64,000 nucleotides of DNA from Halomonas sp. LBP4 (lineage in GTDB: Bacteria; Pseudomonadota; Gammaproteobacteria; Pseudomonadales; Halomonadaceae), in the NCBI RefSeq assembly GCF_003202205.1, contig NZ_PDOG01000002.1:201148-265147 (forward strand). The letters are read 5' to 3'. The notes under the pieces are model-generated. The model saw only the letters and a list, made by a program, of their open reading frames with translations. It ran no database searches and was not told where the DNA came from. A program made the position numbers and the translations under genes. Positions 19,679 to 30,822 of the stretch are shown here, piece by piece; the stretch's first letter is position 1, and each line of letters begins with the position of its first letter.

Positions 19679-20857
19679 TCAGCCTCCGTTGACGTCGTGG
19701 TGGGAGCGGATGTCCCAGCGCCGGCCCTGCAACGGTTCGCTGTCCTCGTCGAGCAGCGGTGGGGGGCCGTAGTGGGGTGGCTGGTCCGGCAGCTTGATCG
19801 GGTTGCCCACCATGCGGATCTCGCCATGGGAGGTGGGCACCGAGACCACCATCTCACGCGATTGGGTCAGCGCCGACTCGAGGGCCGTCTCCAGGCTCTG
19901 CACGCCCGCCACCACCACGCCCAGGGGCGAGAGCCGGTCCACCCAGCTGTCGGTGGTGCCAGTCGCCAGCACCGCCTGGATGTCGTCGACCACGCGCTCG
20001 CGATTCGCGGCGCGCGCCTCCATAGTCGAGCGGCGGGGGTCGTCGATCCATTCCGGATGCCCGATTTCGCGGCAGAAGTCCGCCCAGAAGCCGTCGTGGG
20101 TGATGAACAGCGCCAGGTGGCCGTCCCGGGTGGCGAAGATCTGCGCCGGGACGATGTAGGGGTGGCCGCCGCCGGGATAGCGCTCGACCTTCTGCCCGGC
20201 GTTGAGATAGGCGCTGGCGAGGTAGTTCAACTGCGAGAGCATGGTGTCGTAGAGCGATACGTCGACCTGGCCGCCGCGGCCTTCCACCAGCTTGGCGGTC
20301 AGGCCCAGCGCGCCCATGATGCCCGCGGAGTTGTCGACCACGGAGTAGCCCGTCTTCACCGGCGGGCCATCGGGGTCGCCGGTCATTGCCATGACCCCCG
20401 CCAGCGCCTGGATGACGTAGTCGTAGGCGGGCTTGTCGGCGAAGGGGCCGTCCAGCCCGTAGCCGGTGAGGGCGAGGCACACGAGTTTGTCGTTGTGCAT
20501 GCGCAGGGCATCGTAGGTCAGGCCCAGCTTGCGGATCGCGGCGGGGCGGATGTTGGTGAGCAGGGCGTGCGACGACGCGACCAGCTCGGCGAGCCGCCCT
20601 TTCCCGGCCTCGCTGGTGAGGTCCAGGCAGAGGCTGTGCTTGTTGCGGTTGAGGCTGGCGAAGTAGGCGTTGTGGGGTCCGATGTAATTCGGCCCGATCT
20701 GGCGCCCGATGTCGCCCTGGCCGGGCGCTTCGATCTTGATCACTTCCGCCCCCAGGTCGGCCAGCAGCATGCCGCAGTAGGGCCCGGCCAGCATATGGCT
20801 CACCTCGAGGATGCGGATACCGGCGAGCGGGCCCTGGGCGTGGGTGGCATCGTTCAT
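19679..20857 (-). CDS. Class III (CaiB/BaiF/Frc) CoA-transferase
   Basis: 392-residue family III CoA-transferase moving CoA between carboxylic acids through an aspartyl-CoA intermediate. Shows ILEVSHMLAGPYCGMLLADL and GAEVIKIEAPGQGD at the N-terminus and the probable catalytic Asp in YSVVDNSAGI. The ATG at 20857 overlaps the stop of the B12-subunit gene; an upstream in-frame extension lies inside that gene and is rejected. Placed between mutase and MeaB, it most simply activates an imported acid using succinyl-CoA made by the mutase. Substrate unknown. Confidence 0.87.
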   Translation of the reverse strand: MNDATHAQGPLAGIRILEVSHMLAGPYCGMLLADLGAEVIKIEAPGQGDIGRQIGPNYIGPHNAYFASLNRNKHSLCLDLTSEAGKGRLAELVASSHALLTNIRPAAIRKLGLTYDALRMHNDKLVCLALTGYGLDGPFADKPAYDYVIQALAGVMAMTGDPDGPPVKTGYSVVDNSAGIMGALGLTAKLVEGRGGQVDVSLYDTMLSQLNYLASAYLNAGQKVERYPGGGHPYIVPAQIFATRDGHLALFITHDGFWADFCREIGHPEWIDDPRRSTMEARAANRERVVDDIQAVLATGTTDSWVDRLSPLGVVVAGVQSLETALESALTQSREMVVSVPTSHGEIRMVGNPIKLPDQPPHYGPPPLLDEDSEPLQGRRWDIRSHHDVNGG

Positions 20858-21249
20858 TGCAGTTGCCTCTCGATGTCGCGAAGGACGTCTTCCAGGGGCA
20901 TTTCCGAGGTGTAGACCCCGCATACCCCCGCGTTCAGCAGTGCCTCGCGGTCCTTCTCGGGAATGGTGCCGCCCACGAAGATCTTGATGTCGCCGGCATC
21001 GTACTCCTTCAGGCAGCGCATGGTCTCGTTGACCAGCTCCAGGTGGCTGCCCGACAGCATGCTCAGTCCTACCACATCCACGTCCTCGTCCACCGCGACC
21101 TTGGCGATGTACTCGGCGCTCTTGCGCAGCCCGGTGTAGATCACATCCGCGCCCGCGTCGCGCAGGGCCAGGGCGATCACCTTGGCGCCCACGTCGTGGC
21201 CGTCGAGGCCGGGCTTGGCGATCAAGATTCTCTTGCCTTTCAAACTCAT
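20854..21249 (-). CDS. B12-binding small subunit of methylmalonyl-CoA-type mutase
   Basis: 131-residue cobalamin-binding domain as a free-standing subunit, as in IcmB/HcmB and archaeal mutases. The base-off/His-on motif DGHDVGAK (residues 15-22) supplies the cobalt-ligating His; GLSMLSGSH and FVGGTIP complete the signature. Starts 52 bases after the large subunit stop with its own ribosome site, and overlaps the CoA-transferase gene by 4. Confidence 0.92.
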   Translation of the reverse strand: MSLKGKRILIAKPGLDGHDVGAKVIALALRDAGADVIYTGLRKSAEYIAKVAVDEDVDVVGLSMLSGSHLELVNETMRCLKEYDAGDIKIFVGGTIPEKDREALLNAGVCGVYTSEMPLEDVLRDIERQLQ

Positions 21250-21301
21250 GGGATTTCTCCGGTGACGATGGGCGGGGGCCGACCGGCCTGTCGGGCGCCG
21301 C

Positions 21302-22914
<1,613 letters not shown>

Positions 22915-22918
<4 letters not shown>

Positions 22919-23691
22919 CGGGTCCTCCTGCTGTTCAGCACCTTATCGGCGGCTTCCCAGTGGTCGGCGTGGGTCCAGGTCTCAACGAAATGGCGGGTCT
23001 CGATGGCCTCAAGTGCGGCCGACGGCTGGCCATCGCGATGGGCGCTGGCCAGCGCCTTGAAGGCCCGGAGCACTTGCGGCACCTGGGCGAGGATGGGTCG
23101 GCAGAACGCCGCCACGCTGTCGTCGAGCGATTGTCCGGGCGCGGTGGCCTGGTCGATCAGGCCGATGCGCAGCGCGTCGTTGGCGTCGAGCAGCTCGGCC
23201 CGTGACAGCAGCCGCAGGGCCTGGGTCGCACCTACGCGACGCAGCAGCCGGATGCCGCCGCCCCAGGCCGTGGAGATATTGAGTTTGCCTTGAATGAAGC
23301 CGATGCGACTGGTGGGGCCGGCAACGATGAAATCGCAGGCCACGGCGAGTTCCGCGCCGCCGCCCAGGGCGTCGCCGTTCAGGGCGGCGATGACCGGGAC
23401 GGGGAAGTGTGCTACTGCACCGAGAGCCCGCCGGGCCTCACGGCTCATGGCCTCGGCGTCGGCGTCGGAACGCACCGCCGAGAGGTCGCGCAGATCGCCG
23501 CCGGCGGCAAAGCTCTTGTCGCCGGCGCCGGTCAGCACCACGGCTCTGATCCCTGGCGTCTTGGCGTGTTGCGTGAAGACGTCGGCGATGTCGTCGAGCA
23601 CCGCCCGAGAGAGGGCGTTGCGTTTTTCCGGGCGGTTGATGGTCACCCGCAGCAGGGGGCCATCTGACTCGATGAGGAGATGATCGGCCAT
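22915..23691 (-). CDS. Crotonase; possible (methyl/ethyl)malonyl-CoA decarboxylase
   Basis: 258-residue enoyl-CoA hydratase/isomerase superfamily member and first gene of the mutase operon. It has the CoA-binding and oxyanion-hole parts INRPEKRNALS, SFAAGGDLRDL and NGDALGGGAELAVACDF. The usual hydratase Glu pair is not evident. Instead the segment after it (KLNISTAWGGGIRLLRRVG) resembles the SWGGTTRL region of ECHDC1-type ethylmalonyl-CoA decarboxylases. In this operon a malonyl-CoA-derivative decarboxylase or proofreading enzyme is a reasonable guess; a plain hydratase remains possible. Confidence 0.85.
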
Positions 23692-23732
23692 CGGCGTTCT
23701 CCGGTCTTGTATTTTTTTCTGTATGTCGAATT

Positions 23733-23762
23733 ACTATACGTGTGAGTGAAAAAATGTGTCAA
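23733..23762 (-). promoter_or_regulatory. Sigma-70 promoter of the mutase operon
   Basis: On the minus strand TTGACA (23757-23762) and TATAGT (23733-23738) are 18 bases apart in a locally AT-rich stretch that contrasts with the GC-rich surroundings. Expected start lies about 35 bases ahead of the crotonase ATG. A GTAT/ATAC inverted arrangement spans the -10 and start site (about 23721-23738) and could be an operator, possibly for the neighbouring IclR protein. Confidence 0.7.
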
Positions 23763-23915
23763 GCGGCCTGCAAAAGGAGAGTCGGCAATTGGGCGGGGCG
23801 AGGCGCTGCCCTGACGCGACGCATGGCCTCGGCTCCCGGCCGGGAGCCGAGGTGGAGGAGGAGAGGATGAGGGTGCCCGCCCCAAGAGGCGAGCACAGGC
23901 CGCTTTCGGAGAAGG

Positions 23916-24698
23916 CTAGAGCGTGGTCAGGCGGTCACCGTGACGAATCAGGGTGTCAAGGTAGTGCTCGAGCTGGCGTGACATGCGCTCCATCGGGCCG
24001 GCGATCGCCACACCCAGGGTCTCGCCATGCACCTGGCGGGCGATGGCGATGGCCATGACGTCATCGACATTCTCGCCCCGCGTGATGAAGTAACCGCGAT
24101 GGCGGCTCTCCACGATGTTGTCCATCAGCTGATGGCGGTCGGTGAGCGTCCGGTGCGTGGCCGGGGTGAGCGGCAGCCGCTCGAGCAGCGCCTGCAGGGT
24201 CTGGTCGGTTTCCTGCCCCAGCATGGCCTTGCCGATGGCGCTGGAGTGAAGCGGTTTGGCGTCGCCCGGGCGGGCTGCGTAGCGCACGGTATGGGTGCCT
24301 TCGATGATTTCCAGGTAGACCACGGCATTGCCTTGGCGTTTGCCCAGGATCACCGTTTCGCCGAGTTCGTCGCGCAGTTCGTGCAGTATGGGGGCCACGC
24401 TTTCCAGCAGCGGGTCGTGGGTGGCGATGGCCTGGGCGACCTGCAGCAGGCGCTTGGTGGGATAGACACGCTTCTTCTGCTCGAGGACGTAAACGTAACC
24501 CAGCGCCTGCAGGGTCTTGATCAACGCATGGCAGCTGCTGACCGGGGTGTCGATGCGCTTGGCCAGGTCGCTGAGCGACAACGGCGTCTGGTCGTCGGCA
24601 AAGGCCTCGAAGAGGCTGAGGGTGCGTGCCGCTGTCTTCACGCTCTCGGGCTTGCCGCGCTCCATCGGTTCACCGGCTGACTTGGGATTTTGCTTCAT
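23916..24698 (-). CDS. IclR-family transcriptional regulator
   Basis: 260-residue regulator with an N-terminal winged helix (about residues 20-85, including LSLSDLAKRIDTPVSSCHAL) and a C-terminal IclR effector domain (about 100-250, with TVILGKRQGNAVVYLEII and SSAIGKAMLG). Lies between the mutase operon, with which it is codirectional, and the divergent TRAP transporter, so it likely controls one or both in response to the imported acid or its CoA ester. Start ATG at 24698. Confidence 0.9.
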   Translation of the reverse strand: MKQNPKSAGEPMERGKPESVKTAARTLSLFEAFADDQTPLSLSDLAKRIDTPVSSCHALIKTLQALGYVYVLEQKKRVYPTKRLLQVAQAIATHDPLLESVAPILHELRDELGETVILGKRQGNAVVYLEIIEGTHTVRYAARPGDAKPLHSSAIGKAMLGQETDQTLQALLERLPLTPATHRTLTDRHQLMDNIVESRHRGYFITRGENVDDVMAIAIARQVHGETLGVAIAGPMERMSRQLEHYLDTLIRHGDRLTTL

Positions 24699-24815
24699 GA
24701 GGTTGTTCCCTCTTCACATTCTGGAGCCCGGCCCGGGAGCTTACATGAGGCTCGGCCGATTGCCAGCCCGTCGTCATGGGGCAAGCGCGGGGACGGGGGT
24801 AGCCGTGTCGCCCGG

Positions 24816-24843
24816 TTCGGCTAAAGTATAAGCGATTTCGGCT
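24816..24843. promoter_or_regulatory. Candidate IclR operator in the iclR/TRAP divergent region
   Basis: The 320-base divergent region 24699-25018 has no gene. It contains two direct copies of TTCGGCT (24816-24822 and 24837-24843) exactly 21 bases apart, i.e. two helical turns. Between them is a minus-strand TATACT that could be the iclR -10. Such phased repeats fit a regulator binding as dimers on one face. A TTGCAC at 24856-24861 could belong to a plus-strand transporter promoter but its -10 is weak. Confidence 0.35.
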
Positions 24844-25018
24844 TTATGAAAAACATTGCACAGGGAGGAAAAAGTGCTAGCGTGGGACTATTAATAACTA
24901 CATCGTCCGGAAGCGGCCGTCACTCGTCGCTATCCGGGGACCACGACTCCCAGGGAAGGTGCCACCGCCGGTGGGCATGCCATCGTAAGGACTCGCATAT
25001 GCCAGGAGGACAACAACA

Positions 25019-26038
25019 ATGCCAGCTACAACCAACGGCACAGCCAGACACTATCTGAATGCGTTCACCCTGGGCGCGGCGGGGATCGTCGCGGCGAGCC
25101 TGTTGCCGCTCACCGCCGAGGCCCAGGCCAGGCTCGCCATGGGCGCGACCCACAGCGGATCGGCCTTCTATTCCTATCAGGTCGCTGTGGTGTCCGACTG
25201 GAACGACACCGTCGAAGGCGTTGGGATGAGCGTCCAGGAACTAGGCGGGGCCGCCGCCTCGACACAGGCCTTGCTGCGCGGAGAGGTGGACATGGGGATC
25301 GCGGTGACCTCCTCCGACCATCAAGCCGTCCAGGGCGAGGGGGACTACGGTTCGCCGGCGGAGAACCTGCGGACGCTGTACTTCTTCGCGCCGCTGCCCT
25401 TGAACTGGGTCGTGTCGGCCGATGCCGACATCGCCGGCCTCGATGACCTGGCCGGGCGCGATTTCAATCCCGGTGGGCGCGGCACCGCCACGGAGGGCCA
25501 GACGGAGACCGCGCTGGAGATCCTCGGCATCGAGCCCAACTACTATCGCGCCGGTGGCAGCGACGCGCTGGATGCCTACCAGAACCGGCGTCTCGATGCC
25601 TTCGTGAAAGCCGGCCTGCACCCCGATGGCTACATCCAGCAAGCCCATTCATCGCGGCCGGTGCGGCTATTGTCGATGACCCCGGACCAGGCGCAACAGG
25701 TGGCCGATGCCCGGCCGTACTTCAGCGTCGGCGAGGTCGATCCCGCTGACTTCTATGGCGAACAGGAAAGCCCCTTGATCACCATCCAGACAGGGATCGG
25801 CATCAACACCACCAGCGAGCTCGCTGAGGAAGCCGCCTACGGTATCGTGGCGCGCGCGTTTTCCGAGGAGGGGATCCAGGCCGCGGCCGACGGCTATGCG
25901 CCTGCCGCCCAGGTCGATCCGCTGCAGCTGACGCTCAACGCCAGCGTGGCTCCCCTGCATGCCGGGGTGGTGCGTTACCTGAAGGAACAGGGACACGAGG
26001 TTCCCGAGCGCCTGGTGCCGCCGGAATACCCCGAGTGA
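25019..26038 (+). CDS. TAXI-family TRAP transporter substrate-binding protein
   Basis: 339-residue periplasmic binding protein of the TAXI type. Signal peptide to about residue 36 (LLPLTAEAQA), then ARLAMGATHSGSAFYSYQVA, the strand-loop typical of the family; GEVDMGIAVTSSDHQA forms the ligand-binding loop. Start ATG at 25019 has AGGAGG a few bases upstream. The permease follows 118 bases on. TAXI proteins bind small carboxylates; the specific ligand cannot be read from sequence, but the adjacent mutase operon suggests one feeding acyl-CoA metabolism. Confidence 0.88.
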   Translation: MPATTNGTARHYLNAFTLGAAGIVAASLLPLTAEAQARLAMGATHSGSAFYSYQVAVVSDWNDTVEGVGMSVQELGGAAASTQALLRGEVDMGIAVTSSDHQAVQGEGDYGSPAENLRTLYFFAPLPLNWVVSADADIAGLDDLAGRDFNPGGRGTATEGQTETALEILGIEPNYYRAGGSDALDAYQNRRLDAFVKAGLHPDGYIQQAHSSRPVRLLSMTPDQAQQVADARPYFSVGEVDPADFYGEQESPLITIQTGIGINTTSELAEEAAYGIVARAFSEEGIQAAADGYAPAAQVDPLQLTLNASVAPLHAGVVRYLKEQGHEVPERLVPPEYPE

Positions 26039-26156
26039 TGGCGTCCGACAGGGCCGCCAGCACGTGCCAACCATGACATTTCAAGTCGTCAGTGGGCGGG
26101 GTCGCGGCATGGCCTCCGCTCGCTGCCAAGGTCCGGGGACCTCGGGGGCCTAGCCT

Positions 26157-28199
26157 ATGAGTTCTGATGAACGCGTCACCCACCTGCGCAGCTTCAGCGG
26201 TGTGGTCGGCTGTCTGATCGGCGGCCTCGCCCTGGCGTGGATCCTTTTCCATATCGTCACCGCCGGCGTGGGGACGCTGCCCAACTACCAGCAACGCGCC
26301 GTACACCTCGGCGGTGCCCTGTTCTTCGTGTTTCTGCTGTACCAGGGGCGCACACGCTTTCCGCGATTGCAGCTGGTGCTGGTCGACCTGCCGTGCGCGT
26401 TCGCCTGTCTGCTGCTGCTGGGGTATGTCTTCGTCAATTACGACGCCATCGTGATGAGCAACTGGTACATCAACGAGGCGGTAGAGAAGGCGTTTGGCGT
26501 CGCGCTGTTCCTGCTGTTGCTGGAAGCCGTCCGCCGCACCCTGGGCTGGCTGTTCGTCGGCCTGATCCTGTTCTTCTGTATCTATGCCTATTTCGGTCCT
26601 TACATGCCGGGCCCGCTGGCCCACCGTGGCCTGTCGCTGGAGCGGATGATCTACGTCTTCTACATGGGCAACAACGGTATCCTCGGCACGCTGATGGGCA
26701 TTTCGGCGACCGTGGTGACCCTGTTCCTGATCCTAGGGGCATTGCTCAACGCCAGCGGGGCCGGGGATACCTTCATCCGCATCGCCATGCGGCTCGGGGG
26801 GCACATTCGCGGTGGCGCGGGTATCGTCGCCGTGATCGGTAGCGCCTTCATGGGCATGGTGAACGGCAGCACGGTGGCCAACGTGACCAGCACCGGGGTG
26901 TTGACAATCCCGTTGATGCGCCGGCTGGGGTTCGATCGCAACCTCGCGGGCTCCATCGAGGCGGTCGCCTCGACGGGCGGGCAGATCATGCCGCCGATCA
27001 TGGGACCAGGTGCCTTCCTGATGGCGGAGCTGCTGGGCATCGCCTATCTGGATGTGGTCAAGGCCGCGCTCGTGCCCTCGGTGCTGTTCTTCACCGCGCT
27101 GTTGCTGGGCGTCTATCTGATGGCGCGGCGTTATCGGCTGGAGGCATTGCCCGCGGAGCTGATTCCGTCGCGGCGGGAGGCGTTCGAGCCCGTGGCCATG
27201 GCCAGCCTGCTGGTGCCGATCGGTGTTCTGCTGTTCTTCATTCTGCAGCGTTACACCATCCAGACGGCGGTGTTCTGGTCGCTGGTCGCCATCAGCGCGA
27301 TGATGGTCGCGGGCGCGCTGTTTCGCCGCCAGCCAGCCGAGACCGCGGCCAGCGAGCGGGCGCGGCGGGTGGCGGGCCTCGAGGCCGACCAGACGCCTCG
27401 GACCCAGCTGGTTTCCGTGAACACCGCGGGCCAGCGTCTCGCCGGTGTGGCCGTGTCGACCTATCGCGGGTTGTACGGTGCCGCGGTGAGCGTGGTGTAC
27501 ATCGCCATGATCATCGCCGCCGCCCAGATCATGGTCTCGATTATCAACCTGACCGGGCTGGGCGTGACGCTGTCGCAGGTGATTTTGTCCATCGGCGGGG
27601 ATTACCTGTTCATCTCGCTAGCGCTCACCATGGTACTGGCGATCATCCTGGGGATGGGGATGCCGACCCCGGCGGCCTACGCCGTGGCGGCTGCGGTGCT
27701 GGCGCCACCGCTGCTGAACCTGGGGTTCGAGCGCTTGCCGTCGCATCTCTTCCTGTACTTCTTCGCCAGCGTGTCGGCCATCACGCCGCCGGTCGCGGCG
27801 GGGATCTTTGCCGCCATCGCCATCAGCGGCGGGACCTTCTTCGGCACGGCCCGCTACGCGCTGACCCTGGCCTGTAGCCTGTTCATCCTGCCGTTCCTGT
27901 TCATCCTGAACCCGGAGCTCACCCTGGCGGGCAATCCCCTGGCCATCCTGATCGCGGTGCTGAGCGCCCTGGTGGGTATCGGCTTCCTGTCGGTGGCGGC
28001 CATCGGACATCTGTGGGGCGGCATGGGGCCCGTGTCCCGGCTACTGGTGGGGGGAGGCGCCATTGTCATGGTCACCCCGGGCCTATGGGTGGACATGGCC
28101 GGGGCACTGTGCATCGGGGCGGGGCTGGCCCTGCATCGGTTCCACGCCGTGAGATCCCTCCAGCGACTGGGCAAAGGACGCGATGAGCATGCCGGATAA
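26157..28199 (+). CDS. TRAP transporter fused 4TM-12TM permease
   Basis: 680-residue fused DctQM-type permease, the standard partner of TAXI binding proteins. N-terminal about four helices (DctQ-like) precede the long DctM part with GMVNGSTVANVTSTGVLTIP, a conserved Gly/Ser/Thr-rich transport motif, and its repeat-like GMGMPTPAAYAVAAAVLAPP. The 118-base gap from the binding-protein gene contains a small inverted repeat (AGGTCCGGGGACCT, near 26129) that may lower permease expression. Overlaps the thioesterase gene by 17 bases. Confidence 0.92.
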   Translation: MSSDERVTHLRSFSGVVGCLIGGLALAWILFHIVTAGVGTLPNYQQRAVHLGGALFFVFLLYQGRTRFPRLQLVLVDLPCAFACLLLLGYVFVNYDAIVMSNWYINEAVEKAFGVALFLLLLEAVRRTLGWLFVGLILFFCIYAYFGPYMPGPLAHRGLSLERMIYVFYMGNNGILGTLMGISATVVTLFLILGALLNASGAGDTFIRIAMRLGGHIRGGAGIVAVIGSAFMGMVNGSTVANVTSTGVLTIPLMRRLGFDRNLAGSIEAVASTGGQIMPPIMGPGAFLMAELLGIAYLDVVKAALVPSVLFFTALLLGVYLMARRYRLEALPAELIPSRREAFEPVAMASLLVPIGVLLFFILQRYTIQTAVFWSLVAISAMMVAGALFRRQPAETAASERARRVAGLEADQTPRTQLVSVNTAGQRLAGVAVSTYRGLYGAAVSVVYIAMIIAAAQIMVSIINLTGLGVTLSQVILSIGGDYLFISLALTMVLAIILGMGMPTPAAYAVAAAVLAPPLLNLGFERLPSHLFLYFFASVSAITPPVAAGIFAAIAISGGTFFGTARYALTLACSLFILPFLFILNPELTLAGNPLAILIAVLSALVGIGFLSVAAIGHLWGGMGPVSRLLVGGGAIVMVTPGLWVDMAGALCIGAGLALHRFHAVRSLQRLGKGRDEHAG

Positions 28200-28614
28200 C
28201 CCCTTTCTCGAACTCCTCGGGGCTCGTCTGGTGCACTGGGACCACGGGCAGTGCGAGTGGCAGCTGGATATCGCCCCACACCACCTGAACTCGCAGGGCT
28301 CGCTGCAGGGTGGCGTCATCGCCACGCTGCTGGATGTCGCCTGCGGCTATAGCGTCTTCTTTCACGCGGCCGATGAGCCCCCTGCACGCACCGCCACCAT
28401 TTCGCTGACCATCCATTACCTGGCCCGGGTCGATGGCGGGCGCGTGGTGGCCCGGGGCCGGCAGGTCGGCGGTGGCAAGGCCATCTTCTTCGCCGAAGCG
28501 GAACTGCTTGACGAAGTGGGCGGCACGATCGCCAAGGCATCGGGAAGCTTTCGCAGCAAGCGCCGCAGCGATCCAGGGCGCTCGGTCGGGCGTCAAATCC
28601 GGGATACTGGCTAG
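28183..28614 (+). CDS. PaaI-type hotdog thioesterase
   Basis: 143-residue hotdog-fold protein hydrolysing acyl-CoA thioesters. Family marks: NSQGSLQGGVIATLLDVACG, the helix with the catalytic acidic residue, then ISLTIHYLARVDGG and VVARGRQVGGGKAIFFAEAEL. ATG at 28183 (or 28189) overlaps the TRAP permease end, so it is the third gene of the transporter operon. A job in releasing dead-end CoA esters or free CoA in the linked pathway is plausible. Confidence 0.88.
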   Translation: MSMPDNPFLELLGARLVHWDHGQCEWQLDIAPHHLNSQGSLQGGVIATLLDVACGYSVFFHAADEPPARTATISLTIHYLARVDGGRVVARGRQVGGGKAIFFAEAELLDEVGGTIAKASGSFRSKRRSDPGRSVGRQIRDTG

Positions 28615-28698
28615 CTTGTCATGGAGACCTGGGCAAACTGACGAAAATCATCCGGCCGATTCTTGCGATGCTTTCCCAACTCCTATCCGACCCCCTGG

Positions 28699-30720
28699 TC
28701 AGGCCTGTTTCCCCCTCACCAGGTCCCGGATGATGCGCCGCCCCGGGTGCAGGTGATCCACCAGCGGCTGCTCCAGGGGCAGCGGCTCGTCGCAGATCCG
28801 TGAGGCGATCAGCTCGGCGCAGAGCGGGGCGCTGGCGAGCCCCCGCGAGCCGTGGGCGGCGCTGATCCACAGCCCGTCATGGTGACGGCCCGGCGTGTCG
28901 GGCACGCGGGTGGCGTCCTTGGCCAGCGCGGCGTAGTCGGCCCGCCAGGCCGCGGCGTCGGGAACCGGGCCGGCGTAGGGCGACTTGTCGGGGCTTGCGG
29001 CGCGGATCGCCGCCCGGCCCGTCAGCCGGGCCGGGGAGAGGTCGGCGCCGGCATCGCGCAGGGCGGCCACGAAGGCGGGCAGGGTGCGTTCGAGCTCCGC
29101 CAGGTTGGCGGCATGGTCGGCCTCGCGCAGCTCGGTCGCCGAGTCGTTGGGCGCGAAGGTGGCGCCGAAGGTGAGCACGCCGTCGAGCGCCGGCGACACA
29201 TAGCCGCCGGCACAGACCACCCGCCCGAGCGCGGGCACCCCCGCCGGCAGCACGAGCTGCGATACCTGGCCGCGTACCGGCTGCAGCGGCAGCGGCGAGG
29301 TCTGGGCAAAGCGGTTGGCGAGCTCGGCGGTGGCGATCACCACCTGGTCGGCGGCCAGGGTGTCGCCGGTCGCCAGGCCCAGCCGCCAGCCGCGCTCCGT
29401 CCGCGCCAGGTCGCTGACCTCGCCCCGGCGGAAGCTCACCCCCGGCGTGTCGGCCAGGTGCGCGCAGAGCGCCGCCGGCCGCACCCAGCCCGCCAGCGGG
29501 TAGTCGAGGGCGGGGGCGCCTACCCGGACGCCGGCGCGCTCGGCGGCGGCCTCGGCATCGAGGCCTTCCACCACACTCGCCGGCAGGGCGTGGCGGGCCA
29601 GGAAGCGCTGCTGGCGGTCCCGCTCCCTGTCGCTGGTCGCCAGCTGCAGCACGCCACTGGGCTGCCCGAGCGCATGGTCCGGGTCCAGGGCCGCCAGCCA
29701 GCGCCGGCTGTGCAGCAGCCCGGCGAGATAGACCCGGCTCTGCGGGTTGGTCTCCACCGCCAGCTTGACGTAGAGCGCCCCCTGGCGGTTGCCGGAGCCG
29801 CCGGCCCCGGGGCCTTCCCGGTCGAGCAGGGTCACCGCGACCCCGCGTCGCGCCAGGGCATGCGCCACGCTGGCGCCGGCGATACCGGCGCCGACGACGG
29901 CGACATGCCGCGCCGGTTCGGGGGCCGGCGGCGCGAACCAGGGGGTGCGCCGCCGGCGTTCGTCCACCGGAGGGGCGGGAATCTCGCCGGCGAGCATCTC
30001 GCGCTTGCGCCCGAAGCCCGGCACCTTGCGCCAGGCGAAGCCGGCGGCCGCCAGGCCGCGCTTGACCACGCCGGCACAGGTGAAGGTGGCCAGGGTCGCC
30101 CCGGGCCGCGAGCGCGCCGCCATGGCGACGAACAGCTCGGGCCGCCACATCCCGGGGTTCTTCGCCGGGGCGAAGCCGTCGAGGAACCAGGCGTCGACCC
30201 GGCCGTCGAGCAGCGCCAGCCGCTCGGTGGTGTCGCCGAAGTGCAGGTCGAGGGTCACCCGCGCGTCGAGCCACAGCCGGTGCACCCCGGCCACCGGCTC
30301 GGGCCATTGTGCGAGCAGCCGCGCGGCGCGCTCGGCCAGGTCCGGCCAGGCGGCCAGGGCCCGGGCGAGATCCTCCCTGGCGAGCGGAAACTTCTCGGTG
30401 GAGACCAGGTGCAGCCGCGCGCCTCGGGGGGCATGGGCATCGAAGCAGGCCCAGGCACAGAGCATGTTGAGCCCGGTGCCGAAGCCGGTCTCGCCGATCA
30501 CGAAGGGACGCCCCGGGCGCCACTCGGCGAACCGTCGCGGCAGGTCGTTGCCGGCGATGAAGACGTGCTCGGTCTCGGCCCGGCCGTCATGGCGGGAGAA
30601 GTAGACGTCGTCGAAGGCGGTCGAGTGCGGCGCGGACTCGCCCGTCTCGTCCTGGCGCCAGTCGAGGCGAGCGATCTCCAGGCCCGCCAGCGGGGGCAGG
30701 CCATCAGGGGCGGCGGTCAA
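28699..30720 (-). CDS. mnmC: Bifunctional tRNA mnm5s2U biosynthesis protein MnmC
   Basis: 673-residue fusion doing the last two steps of mnm5s2U34 formation. The N-terminal SAM methyltransferase (MnmD; about residues 1-250) has GETGFGTGLNML and DGFAPAKNPGMW. The C-terminal FAD oxidase (about 260-650) has the Rossmann motif VVGAGIAGASVAHALARRG and a C-terminal WISAAHGSRGL. Start is a TTG at 30720 with GGAG upstream, giving the expected N-terminus. Convergent with the thioesterase gene, 84 bases apart. A very long open frame on the opposite strand is an artefact of GC bias. Confidence 0.94.
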   Translation of the reverse strand: MTAAPDGLPPLAGLEIARLDWRQDETGESAPHSTAFDDVYFSRHDGRAETEHVFIAGNDLPRRFAEWRPGRPFVIGETGFGTGLNMLCAWACFDAHAPRGARLHLVSTEKFPLAREDLARALAAWPDLAERAARLLAQWPEPVAGVHRLWLDARVTLDLHFGDTTERLALLDGRVDAWFLDGFAPAKNPGMWRPELFVAMAARSRPGATLATFTCAGVVKRGLAAAGFAWRKVPGFGRKREMLAGEIPAPPVDERRRRTPWFAPPAPEPARHVAVVGAGIAGASVAHALARRGVAVTLLDREGPGAGGSGNRQGALYVKLAVETNPQSRVYLAGLLHSRRWLAALDPDHALGQPSGVLQLATSDRERDRQQRFLARHALPASVVEGLDAEAAAERAGVRVGAPALDYPLAGWVRPAALCAHLADTPGVSFRRGEVSDLARTERGWRLGLATGDTLAADQVVIATAELANRFAQTSPLPLQPVRGQVSQLVLPAGVPALGRVVCAGGYVSPALDGVLTFGATFAPNDSATELREADHAANLAELERTLPAFVAALRDAGADLSPARLTGRAAIRAASPDKSPYAGPVPDAAAWRADYAALAKDATRVPDTPGRHHDGLWISAAHGSRGLASAPLCAELIASRICDEPLPLEQPLVDHLHPGRRIIRDLVRGKQA

Positions 30721-30822
30721 GGCGGGGCTCCGATGGGCAGGTGCTGGTCAGAATTTGATCGTTGCCGCCGCAGCGCCGGCGTGACAGGGCTGTCGCAAGG
30801 CGTCCGCGGCGTTTCAACAGTG

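Noticed and set aside
20857..20923. Upstream in-frame extension of the CoA-transferase
   Set aside because: Lies inside the B12-subunit gene and is not conserved; the ATG at 20857 gives the normal overlap.
23692..23760. Cobalamin riboswitch ahead of the mutase operon
   Set aside because: The leader is too short (about 35 bases after the predicted start site) and has no B12-box-like sequence.
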